Notes: a model not told the origin generated them from the sequence alone. A stretch of 64,000 nucleotides of DNA from Symbiodinium natans (GCA_905221605.1 CAJNDS010001413.1:67501-131500), one strand, 5' to 3'; positions 42,401-54,500 are shown, numbered from the stretch's first letter. Program-made: numbers and translations.

Positions 42401-45400
42401 TACACCTATTTTCAGGAAAACAAAAATGGCATTTTCCCAGTCGGGATGTGGAGGTACTGGAGCTGGATTTGACAAAAGGCGGTGACCTACATAATTCGAG
42501 CGTCTGGAAGTATCTTCTGCATCTGGCGGCTGAAGGAAAGGTGGTTGCTGTGGTGGGAGGACCTCCATGCAGGACAGTGTCAAGGTTGAGAGGTGAAGAC
42601 GGTGGTCCACCTGTATTACGCCGACGCTGTGGGCCTGAACGGTTGGGGTTAAAAAGTCTTCCTTGGCCACATCAAGAATTAGCTCAAAAGGATGGTGTTT
42701 TACTTCTGAAGATGCTTTTCCTATATGACGTGGCAGTGCATTCAAGGTGTGGAACTGCTGAAGTCATCAATGGGAGTTCTGTCTTTTTTGGCATGGAAAG
42801 CCCTGGGGACCCTGAACTCATAGGGAAAGATTTCTCTCAGAACGGCAAAACGGTCTTGAGTGCTGAGGATCTGGTGGATGGTTCTCAGGAAGGGCTCTCA
42901 AGTCCTACCTTCTGGAGTTGGCCAGAGGTGAAAAGCTTTTGTGAGCGTTATGGAATGTACGCTGCACACTTTGATCAAGGAGCGTTGGGACATGCTCTGG
43001 TGAAACCTACGACTTTCCTGGTGTCTGATATGGAACTATGGGAATCGTTGGAACAGGTTCGCGTGGTTGTTCCGTGGTCAGCAACATTCGCTTCTACCCT
43101 GGAAGAGCGTATTGGACAGTCCTCTATATGGGCGCGATGGGCGTTTGGATTGGTCAAAAGAATACGTCACAGGTTGGCACAATGGTTGCATGAGAGCGAT
43201 GCTGAACGGGAAGCTACGGTGTTAAAAAAAGAAGAACGAGAAGGGACGTTACGGAGGTTGACGACCGAGGAGCGAGCTTTCCGTGACCATTGCCTAAGGG
43301 GGCAGATTCCCTTCAGACGTGATTGTCACATCTGTGTGTCTGCTGCTGGAAAAGAGCGTCGCCATTTGAGGCTAAAGCATGGGGATGCTTACACTTTATC
43401 ATTGGACTTAGCGGGTCCATACAAGTGTTCAAAGGATGCTCACCAGCAGAAGCCACGACACGCTGTTATTGGTGTGTATCAGTTTCCAATGTTGGATCCC
43501 AATGTGGGTCGCCCTCCAGAAAAGGAGGAAGATGCGGATGAGGTGGAAGATCAGGTGGCAGATGAAGGTGCTGGTGTCGGAGAATGGTTAGGCGATGCAG
43601 TCGCTAACTTCGAGGAGGAAGACTCTGCGCCGGTGGAACCTGCGCCAGTTCTGGAGGCAGAGGTGTTGAAAATCCAAGCTTCTGAAAAATCCTGGAAGGA
43701 ACTGAAGGACCACTTGACCCAACCTGTCCGTATGATCAACTTCGTTATGGTGGAGCCGATTGTGGACAAACAGCAAACAACTGTTTTGTCGGCAGTTCAA
43801 AGGATGATGGTGCGCTTGCAGAGACATGGGTATCCAGTGTTGAGAATCCACTCAGATCGAGCGGGGGAGTTTGTCAATGCACGCTTCCGGTCCTTTTGTG
43901 AAACTCGTCTGATATATAGGACCACTGGTGATCCTGGAGTCCCGCAAACAAATGGGCGCGCTGAAGCATGTGTGGGTTTATTCAAACGTGGTGTCAGGTC
44001 GCTCTTAAAGGAGGCGCGACTCGGGCCGGCGTACTGGGCACTGGCTGCTCGCCATTGGTCAATGTTACGGTGGCAGAAAGCTGAAAGGGAGTTGGGGTTG
44101 AATCCTAAAACATTGCTTCCCTTTGGTGCTCAGATTCAAGTCAAACGTCGTCCGTGGGAGTTGCTGGGTCCGGATGGAACAAAGAAAGGTCGGCAATGGG
44201 TCGATCGTACGCAGCCTGCACTTCTTTTGGGTCCATGCGATGACCTACCTGGTGGTTATTGGGTGGAAGCTCAAGGGACTGCAAAAGATCCGGATGAACT
44301 GGTGTTATTTCCCTGCACTACGATTTTTTCCAATATCAAGGAACCGCCTGAATTGGAGCTGGAAGGGGTGGTAGAAGAACAGGAGCCTTCTCCTCCAGAG
44401 CATCGTCTCAAGGGGAAAAAACCGGCGCTTCGGTTCGCTGATGAAGAAGGTCCTCCTTTACCTCCGCCTCGCGATCCTCCAGTTTGTCATCGGTTAAATG
44501 AAAAAAGCCCGGCCTCTTCACTGCGTGGTCATGTGGGCTCCTTGCGCTTGCTTCGCAAGCGGGGGGAGAGTCCGCCCTTGGAAATTTTCGAGGATGACAT
44601 GCAGGGTCTGGGGGAGCTGGAAGAAAATGCAGACGTCGAGGACAATGTTCCTGGTGATGAGTATTGGCCGACTTGCTGTTCTCCTCATGAAAATGCTTAT
44701 TTGGTCTGCAAAAGTGGGACTGCTGAAGATGGAACACAGTTGGAAAAAGAAGAGCAAAAAGCCAAGTCAATGTATGAAAGGTCTATGTATGATTACGTGG
44801 ACTGCGAGGAGCTTTTGGAAGGGATTGTATACCCAAAGAGGGTGAATCGAAGAGGTGGTATCAACAATTGGTGTACAAGTACGCGAGCTCTGGTGTTGGG
44901 CCACTATACTCATGGCGGAGTGTGTGGTATCACAAAAGAGACCCATCGAAGACCATGGCTATGTCGTTATTTGGCATCATTCGTGAGGCACCACAATCCT
45001 GAAGCCAAATTTTCTGCTCTTCAAATCTCGTGCAATGCTCCGGTGTCATTGCATAGGGATAGTCACAATGAAAAACATTGCTGCAATTATGTGTGTGGCT
45101 TTGGTGACTATAAAGATGGTCAGCTGTGGGTTGAGGATGAAAAGGTTTTAGAGGAAGGAGCTGAAGTGGTGGAGCAATCTTATGGGAAGAAAGTCCTACC
45201 TGGAAAATTGGTGGATATCCACTGGAACTTCATGTCGTTCTTTCCGAGAAAGCTGCATGGCCCTATGCCTTGGAAAGGAAACAGGGTATCCTTGACAGGG
45301 TACACACCTGTTTTTATGGAGCGTTTGAGCTACAAGGATAGGTGCTATCTTCTCCAATGCAAGTTTCCTCTTCCGGAACCACAGGCTGAAGAAGGTGAAA

Positions 45401-47958
45401 AAAGGAAGTGGTTAAAAATGACGTTGAAAGAGACCTCGCTGGACGACCTTGCAGAGGAAGTCGACTACGCTGTGTTCGAAGCGCATCAATGGGCTCTGGA
45501 GGAGCATTTGGGTATTCGACGCCTAATTGCTGAACAGGAATGTTGCATCTTGGACGAGTTCCATGGATCGGCCAATGAGTCGAGTGAAGAAAAAGGATCA
45601 GAGACTAGAGAATGGCTGGTTAAAGCAAAAAGGGCTGAGGAACAGCTATCGAAGTTTTTGGTCAAAGCAGCTCAAGTTCAGCAAATGGTGCAAGAAAATA
45701 CCGCGCTTGAGGCAGCGGAGGAGGTTGAGTTCCTGCAAACAAAAACAATTCCTACACAAGAAGCCATGCAAGAGCTGGAAAAGTGGAGGGAATCATTGTC
45801 GGACGAGGTGACGTCTTTGGTGAAAGAGTTGGAGGTGGTAGAACCAACAACTCAGGAAAAGCTGGACAAATTGGTGGAAGAGCCTAATGCACCGGTGATT
45901 GAGTACGTTCCCAGTCTGGTGGTGTTTACCCGGAAGCAAGGGACAGGGAGGCGACGTGCCCGTATCTGTGCATGTGGAAACTTCATTTCGTCAACGGCAG
46001 CTACAGAATATGAAGGGCCGAGGTCACTCAGTCGTCACTCGCTGTACGCTCCAGGTTTAGATTCAACTACATTCAGGTGTCAAGTGAGGCACGCAGCATA
46101 TATGGTGTGGATCATCGCTGGCTTAGACATTTCCAAAGCTTTTCTGACGGCGCCGATGAATAGGGCGCAAAGAGAAGGGCGTTTGGTGGTGGTGCAGCCC
46201 CCAAGGGCGGCGGTGAAATTGGGTCTTTGCACAAAAGAGGAGCGGTGGATTGTGAGGAAGGCCTTGTACGGTTTGGCCGAAAGTCCTGCAGCATGGGTGG
46301 AGTGGCGAGACCAACGTCTTCAAGGTATGTCTTGGGTGTCAAAGGATGGACAAGCAATGAGCTTTCAGAGGTCCAATGCAGACCCAAGTCTGTTCCTTAT
46401 TATGGCACAAGAAAAGCCGGAAGGTGCAAGCAAGTTGGTAGGGACAATGGGTCTTTACGTGGATGATTTTTTGATGGCTGGGACTATGACAGTGCTCCGG
46501 GAGGCCTTGGAACAGATTAGGAAGGAGTGGAAAACTTCTGAACCCGAGTTCTGTGGTCCAGGCTGCGGTGATGGATTCCTGAAGTTTTTAGGTGTCCAAA
46601 TCTGGTATCGAAATGGCAGCTTCTTTCTCAACCAGGAGGACTTTGTGAGAGATTTGCTGAACCGACGAGGGTATCAGATCGATGAAACTGGAAAAGGAAG
46701 TAACCTGCCAATGGTGAAAGAAACTCCAGGTGAAGAAGAGGAGGTGGATATTCCTTCCTTGCGAGCGGCACAAGGTGCCGTAGGGGAGTTCCTCTGGGTG
46801 GCAATCAAAACTCGACCTGATTTGGCGTTCTGCACGAGTCAGTTGTCTTTGTGGACATCCCGAAGGCCGCGATTTGTGGTTAAAAAGGCTGAGGAGGTTT
46901 TCCGATACCTTGCTGCAACTCCAACGTTAGGCTTGACGGTCGGAGCAATCGCAACATGCGAAAAAGAAAGGAATGAGGTGTTGCGTTATGGACGAGGTGT
47001 TAAGGTGGTGGAGTCCTACGCGGATGCCAGCTTTGCAGCAGGTGAAAATGAAAAGAGCCACTCAGGAGCGGTAGTGGTGTGGGGTGACTGTCCAGTGATG
47101 TGGGCAACACAGAGACAATCAACGGTGGCTTTAAGTACAGCTGAAGCTGAATTACATGCGTCCATAGAGGGAGCAACGATGATTCAGTCGTGCACCCCTA
47201 TAATTGCTGCTTTGGTTGGAACAGGTGAAGAATCGCTGCAAAAAGTGCTGTATACAGATTCGGTTTCAACGTGCTCGATCATTCAATATCCTGCTGGAAG
47301 CTGGAGGACAAGACACCTGAGAATTCGAGCAGCCGGTGTCAGGTCTCTGGTGGACCGTGGTTATATGGTGATAGCGCATCTTCGCGGTGAGTATATGATC
47401 GCTGACCTGTTGACTAAGTTGATGAGTGGACAGGTGTACGCAAAGCAAAAGGCACTTTGGGGTCTCCGACTGTTGGTACAAGGGACTGACTTGAAAAAAG
47501 CCTCGCTTGCAATGGCGGTCATGATGGTGGCTGCATCTCTGCAAGGGATGGCAACTGGTGGCGAAGAAGTGTCCACGGCTGGATTCTTTTGCTCAGAAGA
47601 AGGGGTGTGCAAGGTCGCCAACACGTCTACGGTGATGGTTCTGGCTCAAGGTATTGAAATGGTTGTCAACAATTCAGACCTTGTTGCGTATTTGGTGGCA
47701 GCAATTATACTCTGGGAACTGGCATGGTGCCTCTTTCGACGGCTGTATAAATGGCTGTGGATAAAGAAAGCGGTGGTTATTCCTGCGAGTGCCACTTTGT
47801 ATACAACAGTGGGTGGGAACTGTATGCACGCAAGCAGTGATTGTGATGTTCTGCGATATTCACAGCTCAGAGCTAAGACGCTTTGTAAGCATTGCCTCAA
47901 GGATGGCTGGGTGGTGAATGCTGAGTTCCTTGGTGAGGAACGAGCCGCTGGAACGTGA
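39447..47958 (+). CDS. Copia polyprotein: gag-PR-PR-MTase-like-INT-2OG-like-RT-RH-TM
   Basis: One open frame of about 2,840 codons to TGA 47956-47958; typical copia polyproteins are about half this length. Numbering from codon 39433: CCCH finger 472-492; CCHC knuckle 502-515; protease-like Asp 631 (VDTAATH) and Asp 792 (LDSGASH); C5-methyltransferase-like HLFSG near 991, GGPPC with Cys 1046, MES near 1121; integrase Asp 1325, Asp 1475, Glu 1511; 2OG-oxygenase-like HRD from 1874, His 1942, Arg 1951; reverse transcriptase Asp 2232 and YVDD at 2342-2345; RNase H Asp 2531 and Glu 2573; C-terminal membrane helix about 2752-2776 and a Cys/His cluster. It probably acts in cytoplasmic particles and the nucleus. 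As it stands the gag N-terminus is lost, so this copy needs frameshifting or trans help. Function of the two extra enzyme-like domains is inferred from motifs only. Confidence 0.92.
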
Positions 47959-48130
47959 ATTTTCCAAGTGCGAGGTGAAGAAATCCTCAATGGTAAAGGA
48001 TTCAGCCAATGAGCTGAAGGTTCGTCCTGGAAGACGTTAAACCACAATGTGCATTTCAAGCAGCTGGCTGCTGCCTAAATGGCGGTTTTTGGCCAAAGAT
48101 CTGCACCTCCAATGTGTCCTAGGAAATCCT

Positions 48131-48143
48131 AGGACAGGGGGAG
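48131..48143 (+). promoter_or_regulatory. Polypurine tract (copy 2)
   Basis: AGGACAGGGGGAG immediately precedes the 3' LTR, as expected for plus-strand priming. Copy 1 has the same sequence at 25970-25982. Confidence 0.7.
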
Positions 48144-48372
48144 TGCGGAGCTGCAATTGGTATTGTAGAAAGGAGTTGGTATTGGAGGTTGAAGGGTCAA
48201 TGAACCCGGTAATCTTTGGCTCAAGCCATGACCAAAGCGGTCGAAGGTTTCGTAAAAAGTGTACCCTTGGTTTGGGGTCTTGCTGTTCGGTTGTTGGTTG
48301 TTCCAGGGGTAATAAGGGCTTCTGTTGGGGTTGACTGTCTTGTTCCCTGTCCTCCTTCGGTTGCCCCCCGTA
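48144..48372 (+). repeat. Copy 2 3' LTR, 229 bp
   Basis: Single-copy version of the 5' LTR and identical to it outside the duplication. Ends CCCCCCGTA, followed by the CCCCC target-site duplication. Confidence 0.94.
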
Positions 48373-48652
48373 CCCCCAACCCTTCTCCCCATGACTGTCA
48401 AGATGCAAAACAATCAGCTCCTCCGTTCCTTCTCAGGTTTTTAGAAGGGGGGAGTGGCTTTGCCGGGTGAGCTTTGACTTGCCTGGAGGGTTCGTCTGCG
48501 ACTGACGCGCATGCAAGCGTGACAGCAATGGCCCCCCAAATGTGGCTTTTGAACTTTACCGCGTCAAGGTGTTTGCACTTGCTGGGACCCCTGAATCCCA
48601 TGTCAGTAACCACATGCCACCAAGCTTGGACTTCGGAGAATCCCACCACGCC

Positions 48653-48824
48653 TCAAGCCTTTAAGCCTTTAAGCCTTTAAGCCTTTAAGCCTTTAAGCCT
48701 TTAAGCCTTTAAGCCTTTAAGCCTTTAAGCCTTTAAGCCTTTAAGCCTTTAAGCCTTGAAGCCTTGAAGCCTTTAAGCCTTTAAGCCTTGAAGCCTTGAA
48801 GCCTTGAAGCCTTGAAGCCTTGAA
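48653..48824 (+). repeat. AAGCCTTT(A/G) short tandem repeat
   Basis: About 20 units of an 8-9 bp repeat. It changes from TTTAAGCC to TTGAAGCC toward the right and then runs into CCCTAAA-type units. Confidence 0.95.
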
Positions 48825-48929
48825 CCCTAGACCCCTAACCCCTAAACCCTAAACCCTAAACCCTAAACCCTAAACCCTAAACCCTGAACCCTGAACCCTA
48901 AACCCTAAACCCTGAACCCTGAACCCTAC
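48825..48929 (-). repeat. Interstitial telomeric repeat with CCCTGAA variants
   Basis: CCCTAAA and CCCTGAA units directly continuing the AAGCCTTT array. Confidence 0.94.
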
Positions 48930-49250
48930 ACCGGTCGCAAGACAAGAGGCAGCCAGTGGTCTCGAATGAGTCCTTCCCGCTTCACCTAGTAGGTGAGAAC
49001 CGATGAGCTGGCTCTTTCAGACTCAGACCCTGAGCGTAGGCAAATTTTCTCGATTTTCCGGCCACTTTTTGCGTTTTTTTTGGGCAGCATATGCAGTTTA
49101 GAGAGGGGCGATAGGTTCAGGGCAGAAGTCCAGGCTTCTGCTGAGGCATGCCGCCTTTTCCTTGCAGTAAAGCCGTGGCCACAGGCTTCGATCTCAAGAC
49201 ACTCGAACGCTGAGGCCTAAAACACTTGGGCGTTTACGAGATAGACCACT

Positions 49251-49316
49251 TGGGCGTTTACGATACTAGGGGCACCGTAATATAAGGGAATACTATTTGG
49301 GGGTTCGTAAACCCCC
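49251..49316. mobile_element. MITE-like element, family A (short copy)
   Basis: GCGTTTACGATACTAGGGGC at the left and GGGGGTTCGTAAACCCCC at the right, with the shared inner AAGGGAATACTATTTGGGGG. Confidence 0.65.
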
Positions 49317-49448
49317 ACTTCGATGAAAGATAACGGTTTTCCATGGTTTTCTTACAAGGAAGCTGGAACAGGAGAGAACGGGCACGCCCTGATCATGCTC
49401 AACATATGCTACGCACCCCCAAGTCTAACCCTACACCCCAGACCGTCT

Positions 49449-49516
49449 AACCCTAAACCCTAAACCCTAAACCCTAAACCCTAAACCTTAACCCTAAACC
49501 CTAAACCGTCCAGCCC
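49449..49516 (-). repeat. Interstitial telomeric repeat
   Basis: About nine CCCTAAA units with one CCTTAAC and one CCGTCCAG interruption. Confidence 0.94.
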
Positions 49517-50439
49517 TAAACCCGAAGTTGCAGCCCTCGTTGGTGCAGACGGGCCTTGGAGTGATCTAGCTCACCGATGTGGCCTCGGCGGGTTTAAGAT
49601 GCTCAGGTGTTGGGACCTCAAAAAGATACAAAGATTGAGCCTTGGGAAACATGACTCGAACAGCAAGTTCAATAACACGATAGATGGCATGTTTCAATCG
49701 CATGCTAGATCACATGCTAATGCCCAATAACGTGTCAGAAAGAAAACTAAATATCATGTTCTGCTCAACCCATAACCTCCACATGCCTCCACCGTACAGC
49801 CTGCCCGCATTCCTGGTGCCCGAGTCCGAAACTCTGCAAGCCACTTCATGCTAGGCTTCAGATTAGTCGGCTGGGCTTTATAGACTGAATAATTTATAGA
49901 CTTGCGCAAGTTGAGTTCCGGAGCTTTGCGCTTGCAATGCGGTGCAGCCCAGCAGCTGTTCTCCATGCGTGTGCGCATGCAGAACTTATACCTCACAGGG
50001 AAGCTTCTCAGGGATCGGAAAAGAGTTCTGCAAGCTTTCTCTGAACATCACTGGACGTTTTTGGAGGGACCCTACTTTCTAGTTGACCCTTGAAATCTGG
50101 CGCGGACCGGATCCAGGGCTTAGGGAAAGGAACACAAGGAACAGGAAATTGCTAATTTTGCAACCTCAGCTTCTGTCTCCAAGATGAGGAATGACAGTAA
50201 AGGCAGCAAAGTGCAAGCCCCGGAACAACTCCGAACCCACAAAAGATGCCAGCACAGAATCCTTGGTGTCTAACGCCACTTAGGAGCAAATCCCCTTAGG
50301 CTGCGAACGAACGGATCGGCAAAAAGGGACGAGGGAAGCACGTCCCTGACCGACGTTTTCGCGACAGTAGCGAGGGCTCGCTTTGCATCATGGATCCACC
50401 AATGCTTTTCAATTTCACTCCCAACACAGCCCCATAAAG

Positions 50440-51225
50440 TGTTTGTGTGTGTGTGTGTGCGTGTCTCTCTTTCTCGTTGTCTCTCTGTCTTCGCGTCTCT
50501 CTGTCTCTCTGTCCCTCTGTCTCTCTGTCTCTCTGTCTCTCTGTCTCTCTGAATCTCTGTCTCTCTGTCTCTCTGTCTCTCTGTCTCTCTGAATCTCTGT
50601 CTCTCTGTCTCTCTGTCTCTCTGTCTCTCTCTGTCTCTCTGTCTCTCTGTCTCTCTGTCTCTGTGTCTGTGTGTCTGCGTGTCTCTCTGTTCCTCTTCTT
50701 CTTCTACCGGGCATGGAGGACAGGGCAGAAGTCCCTGAACCTCCGCGCGCTGGGCGCGCCCTTCAAGTCTCGGGTCACGTCGGCGAGAAACGAAGAAAAC
50801 ACGCGAGTCGCACTTGTTTCCCACACGTGTCTCTCTGTCTCTCTGTCTCTCTGTCCCTCTGTCTCTCTGTTCTCTGTCTCTCTGTCTCTCTGTCTCTCTG
50901 TCTCTCTGAATCTCTGTCTCTGCGTCTGTGTGTCTGCGTGTCTGCGTGTCTGTGTCTCTGGGTCTGTGTGTCTGCGTGTCTGCGTGTCTGTGTCTCTGGG
51001 TCTGTGTGTCTGCGTGTCTCTGTGCCCGTGCGCTGTGTGTCCGTGTGTCTGCGTGTGTCTGTGTCTCTGCATCCCTGCATCCCTGCGTCCCTGCGTCCCT
51101 GCGTCTCTGCGTCTCTGCGTCTCTGCGTCTCTGCGTCTCTGCGTCTCTGCGTCTGTGTCAGTGTGGCTGTGCGTCTGTGTGTCTCTGTGTCTGCGCGTCT
51201 GTGTATCTGTGGGTCTGTGTGGTCT
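50440..51225. repeat. (TCTCTCTG)n and TCTGTGTG/TCTGCGTG tandem repeats
   Basis: Two tracts (50440-50690 and 50820-51225) flank about 130 bp of unique sequence. All long frames here (Leu-Ser-Val or Arg-Asp-Glu-Thr repeats) are repeat artefacts. Confidence 0.95.
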
Positions 51226-51589
51226 GTGTCCGGGGCGCGTGCGCATGCGCGGGTGTGCGTGCATGCGCTGCGTGCTGCTTGGGGGAACAACCAAATGAAT
51301 ACAATGAAAGAGCAACCGCTTCTTTAACTCCAATGTGTTGCCAGCTGCCTTCTGCTGCTGTCACTTTTTGGGCACAGACTCTGATTGTTGCGCCGATGAG
51401 CTCAGGCAGCCGCACACCAACCCAAAAGATCTTAAAGGAACTAAACGCCACATTACGAATGGTGCACACACGCCTTGGGAAATAAATACACAATTCTACC
51501 CCGCCCCCCCCCCCCCCAACATTAGTACCCGAACCATGCAACGTTCGTGCTCTCCCCCGATCCCTCCCCTCTTCCCGTCCACAGCCGGG

Positions 51590-54500
51590 TCACGTGTCTT
51601 CTTCGGGGATGTCAAACATCACGGACAGCTCAGGGTAGTGAAACTTGTAGTCGCTGGGGAAAGTGAACCTTTGGCAGCCCCCCAAGCCCTGGACTCGAGG
51701 GCCTTGCAACAGACCTCTCTCCGCTTTCCCTCAGTTCATGCCTTAGAGGTGCCTCCGAATGGTTCCGATGTTTCCCCCACAAGCGGCCAGATAAGATGAT
51801 CGCAGAAACGCTGGCAAGACCTGCAGGCTCTTAAATTTGCCCCAGACATCACCAGCGGCCAGCTTCGGGGGCTTCAAATTCTCAACCCTCAAGTCGTGAC
51901 TTGCAGAACCAGGGCTGTTGACCGAAAGTGTGATGCAAGCTTAGCTTAGGGTCGAGGGCTGCATGAGATGGAGGAGCTAATCCAATCACATCAGGGCATC
52001 CACGTTCTCCCTCCACTCCATGCCTGGCGATATATCAACCATGTCGAACCCCTCACAGAGACTTTCGAGCACTCCTGCGTGACTGCACTTTGACCCGGCA
52101 CCTATTCATACCCAACACACAAAATGCTCCTCCTTGCTCCACCTCACCACAATCCCCCTTTCGTCTCCCCAAGAGGACTCTGGTGCCGTGGAGCTGGACC
52201 GCATTGCGCTCCGCATCCGAGTAGCCGTTCTTCCACATGATGGCCTGGGCAGTCTCGGCGCTACTCTTGGTCCGTTCCCTACAGAACAGATGTCATCTTG
52301 AAGTAGGGTTTATATTTCTTGTACCCCCAACCCAAAAGGACACCCAGTATATACACTCACCAATATTAAAAGGAACCGTATATACACTCACCAATAGCCG
52401 TAAATAAGAACCCTGCTTCAAGTAGGCATAAGAATGCCAACAACCACATAACTTCATGACATCATGATGCCACCGCCACCGCCTCGCCTTGCACAAAACA
52501 TCAGGGGTAAGGACCACAAGAACGCAAAAACATGTAGGGTCGAAATGGCTGAACCAAAGGCTTCTCTTGTCGAGTTTCAGGTTGGGGCCTCGGGCCTTCA
52601 ATCCTGAGGGTCTTTGTTCAGCGGCTCCGAGGAGATGAGGGTTTCAGGGTTCAGTGGGTTTCAATGGATGCAGGTGTAAGATTGAGGAGACCGAGTGTCG
52701 ACTAATTTCTGGTTGAGGCGCACACACACACACACCAAACATCAGTCTTTCAAACCGGCGGACCTCTTCAAAGGTCACCGCAACCCGAATACAACAGAAC
52801 TGCTCCTTGAACCTCCCTCCTCCACCCCCAAAAAAACAAGTGATGCGTCGGCAAAGACACCAGGAGCTCGTCCGACGTGATGAAGACATCGCTCTCAACC
52901 TCTGGCTTCGGGGCATGAGAACGAGGGAATAAGACCTTAGGATGACAAGACCTTCGGATGACAGTCTAGGTTTTCTCGCCTCAGTACCCATTTCCAGCAG
53001 AAGCCTCGGAGCTCGGAGGAGGTATGACGTGCCTCTAACAGAGGATCTGGGGGCTTTGGAGCGGTGCTTCGCACAGGCGAGTGGAATTCCTTGCGTTTGG
53101 AGAGGATGACTTCGGCGTTGGCTCCGGGGTTGCAGGACTGTGGGGTCGGCTGCATGTTCGAGGGGCCGCGGAGTTTCATCAGGACGTTTTGTTCCTGTCC
53201 CTGCTGCAGAGGAAATTTTGAAAGAGGACAGCGGGCAAGCGCAAGGTTTGCGTTTGGGTCTTTGGCTGAGAGCCGATGAGTAGCAGTAGCAGCGATACTG
53301 GCCTGCATTCGAGCTGCCACTTGTCTCGATCATCAGCACATAAAATGAAGCCTTCTCAACCGTGCGGTCACATCGTCGCATGTCGAAGAATGTACTGCCG
53401 ACCCAAACATGCTCAGGATCCTATATAAACCCTAAACCCTAAACCCCAAAGTTTTGAAGGAGCCCTTGGAATCCAAACTGGTAACGCGCCGGGTGGGGGG
53501 TGGGGAAGCGGAAGCCCAGAAGACCTAACCCTACAACGTCTACCGCCCCAATACCAATACACGCAACTCCGACGCCTAAATCAAAGTTCTGCAGTGGCTG
53601 AGGGTACTGAGGTTAACATCAGGACCTCAAGAACCCGAACCCAAATCTTTATGGGGGTTTACGATACTAAGGATACCTTATTGGGGTACTTTGTAAAGAA
53701 GGGAATCCTACTCTTCAGGGTCTATTTTAGGGGGCCCCCCCCCCTTATTTTCGCAAACCCTCAACCCTAAACCCTAAACCCTAAACCCTAAACCCTAAAC
53801 CCTAAACCCTAAACCCCCTTAAAGGGGGGGGCACCGGCCATCCCAATGAGGCCGCGACAACGAGCCCACTCTTTGCCCGCTCGAGGAAGGCCGCAAAGGC
53901 ATCGCCTCGGCCCTCTTGGTCGGTCACGACCTGGACATAGGGGGGCCGTTTTTTCTAAGGACTTAGGGGAGCAGGGTACCCTAAAGCCTAAACCCTAAAC
54001 CCTAAACCCTAAACCCTAAACCTGGAGGGCACAGGGAACTGAAGGGCTTCTAGATTGTGCTCATGCACTTGTGAACCCTCGGACGGCCACACAGGTTCTA
54101 AAGTTGACCTGCTTGCGCTGGGCAACGTTGCGATGCGTGAGTTGACCTTTGGGGCTTCGGGGTTTAGGCTTAAACGGTTGCAGCTTCGTGCTCAGAATTC
54201 ATGGGGGGAGGGGGGGGGGGCAAACGGGTCATTTGATTGCTGCCCGCAAGAAACTAGAAACTAAAGCTCGAACCACTTCATTGTTAATCCATAAACAGAC
54301 CTTGGTCGTCCAAGTTGGAAGCCAGCATGAGGAGATACGACGTAAGCGCTCCAGATGCTCTCCTGTTGCAACCATGAAAACCAAAATGGGCACCTCAACC
54401 CTAGTTAGACACCCCCTGACTCCCATCCCCAACCCCGGATCAAGCCCCCTTTGCCTTCAGGTAGCGCAAGAAGAGCGGCACCTCCTTTGTGAAACCTCGT

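Larger units (their letters stand above)
38336..48377 (+). mobile_element. Copia-type LTR retrotransposon, copy 2 (38341-48372 plus 5-bp TSDs)
   Basis: A 10.03-kb element bounded by CCCCC duplications at 38336-38340 and 48373-48377. It has the same organisation as copy 1 and nearly identical coding sequence, but one 8.5-kb frame is uninterrupted. LTRs are identical apart from a 121-bp duplication in the 5' LTR. A 16-bp deletion in gag near 39446 separates the N-terminus from the rest. The LTR middle differs from copy 1, so the copies represent two LTR subtypes. Confidence 0.96.
48373..51589. other. Repeat-rich interval with weak minus-strand coding signals
   Basis: Two minus-strand patches look coding but are unassigned: about 48645-48480 (SEVQAWWHVVTDMGF) and about 49920-49780 (PTNLKPSMKWLAEFRT). 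The rest is short tandem repeats, telomeric blocks, a family A MITE-like copy and long CTCTCTGT tracts. Confidence 0.35.

Noticed and set aside
47680-47958. Envelope-like protein making the element a copia-type retrovirus
   Set aside because: There is one membrane helix and a short Cys/His tail, with no signal peptide, separate frame or ectodomain.
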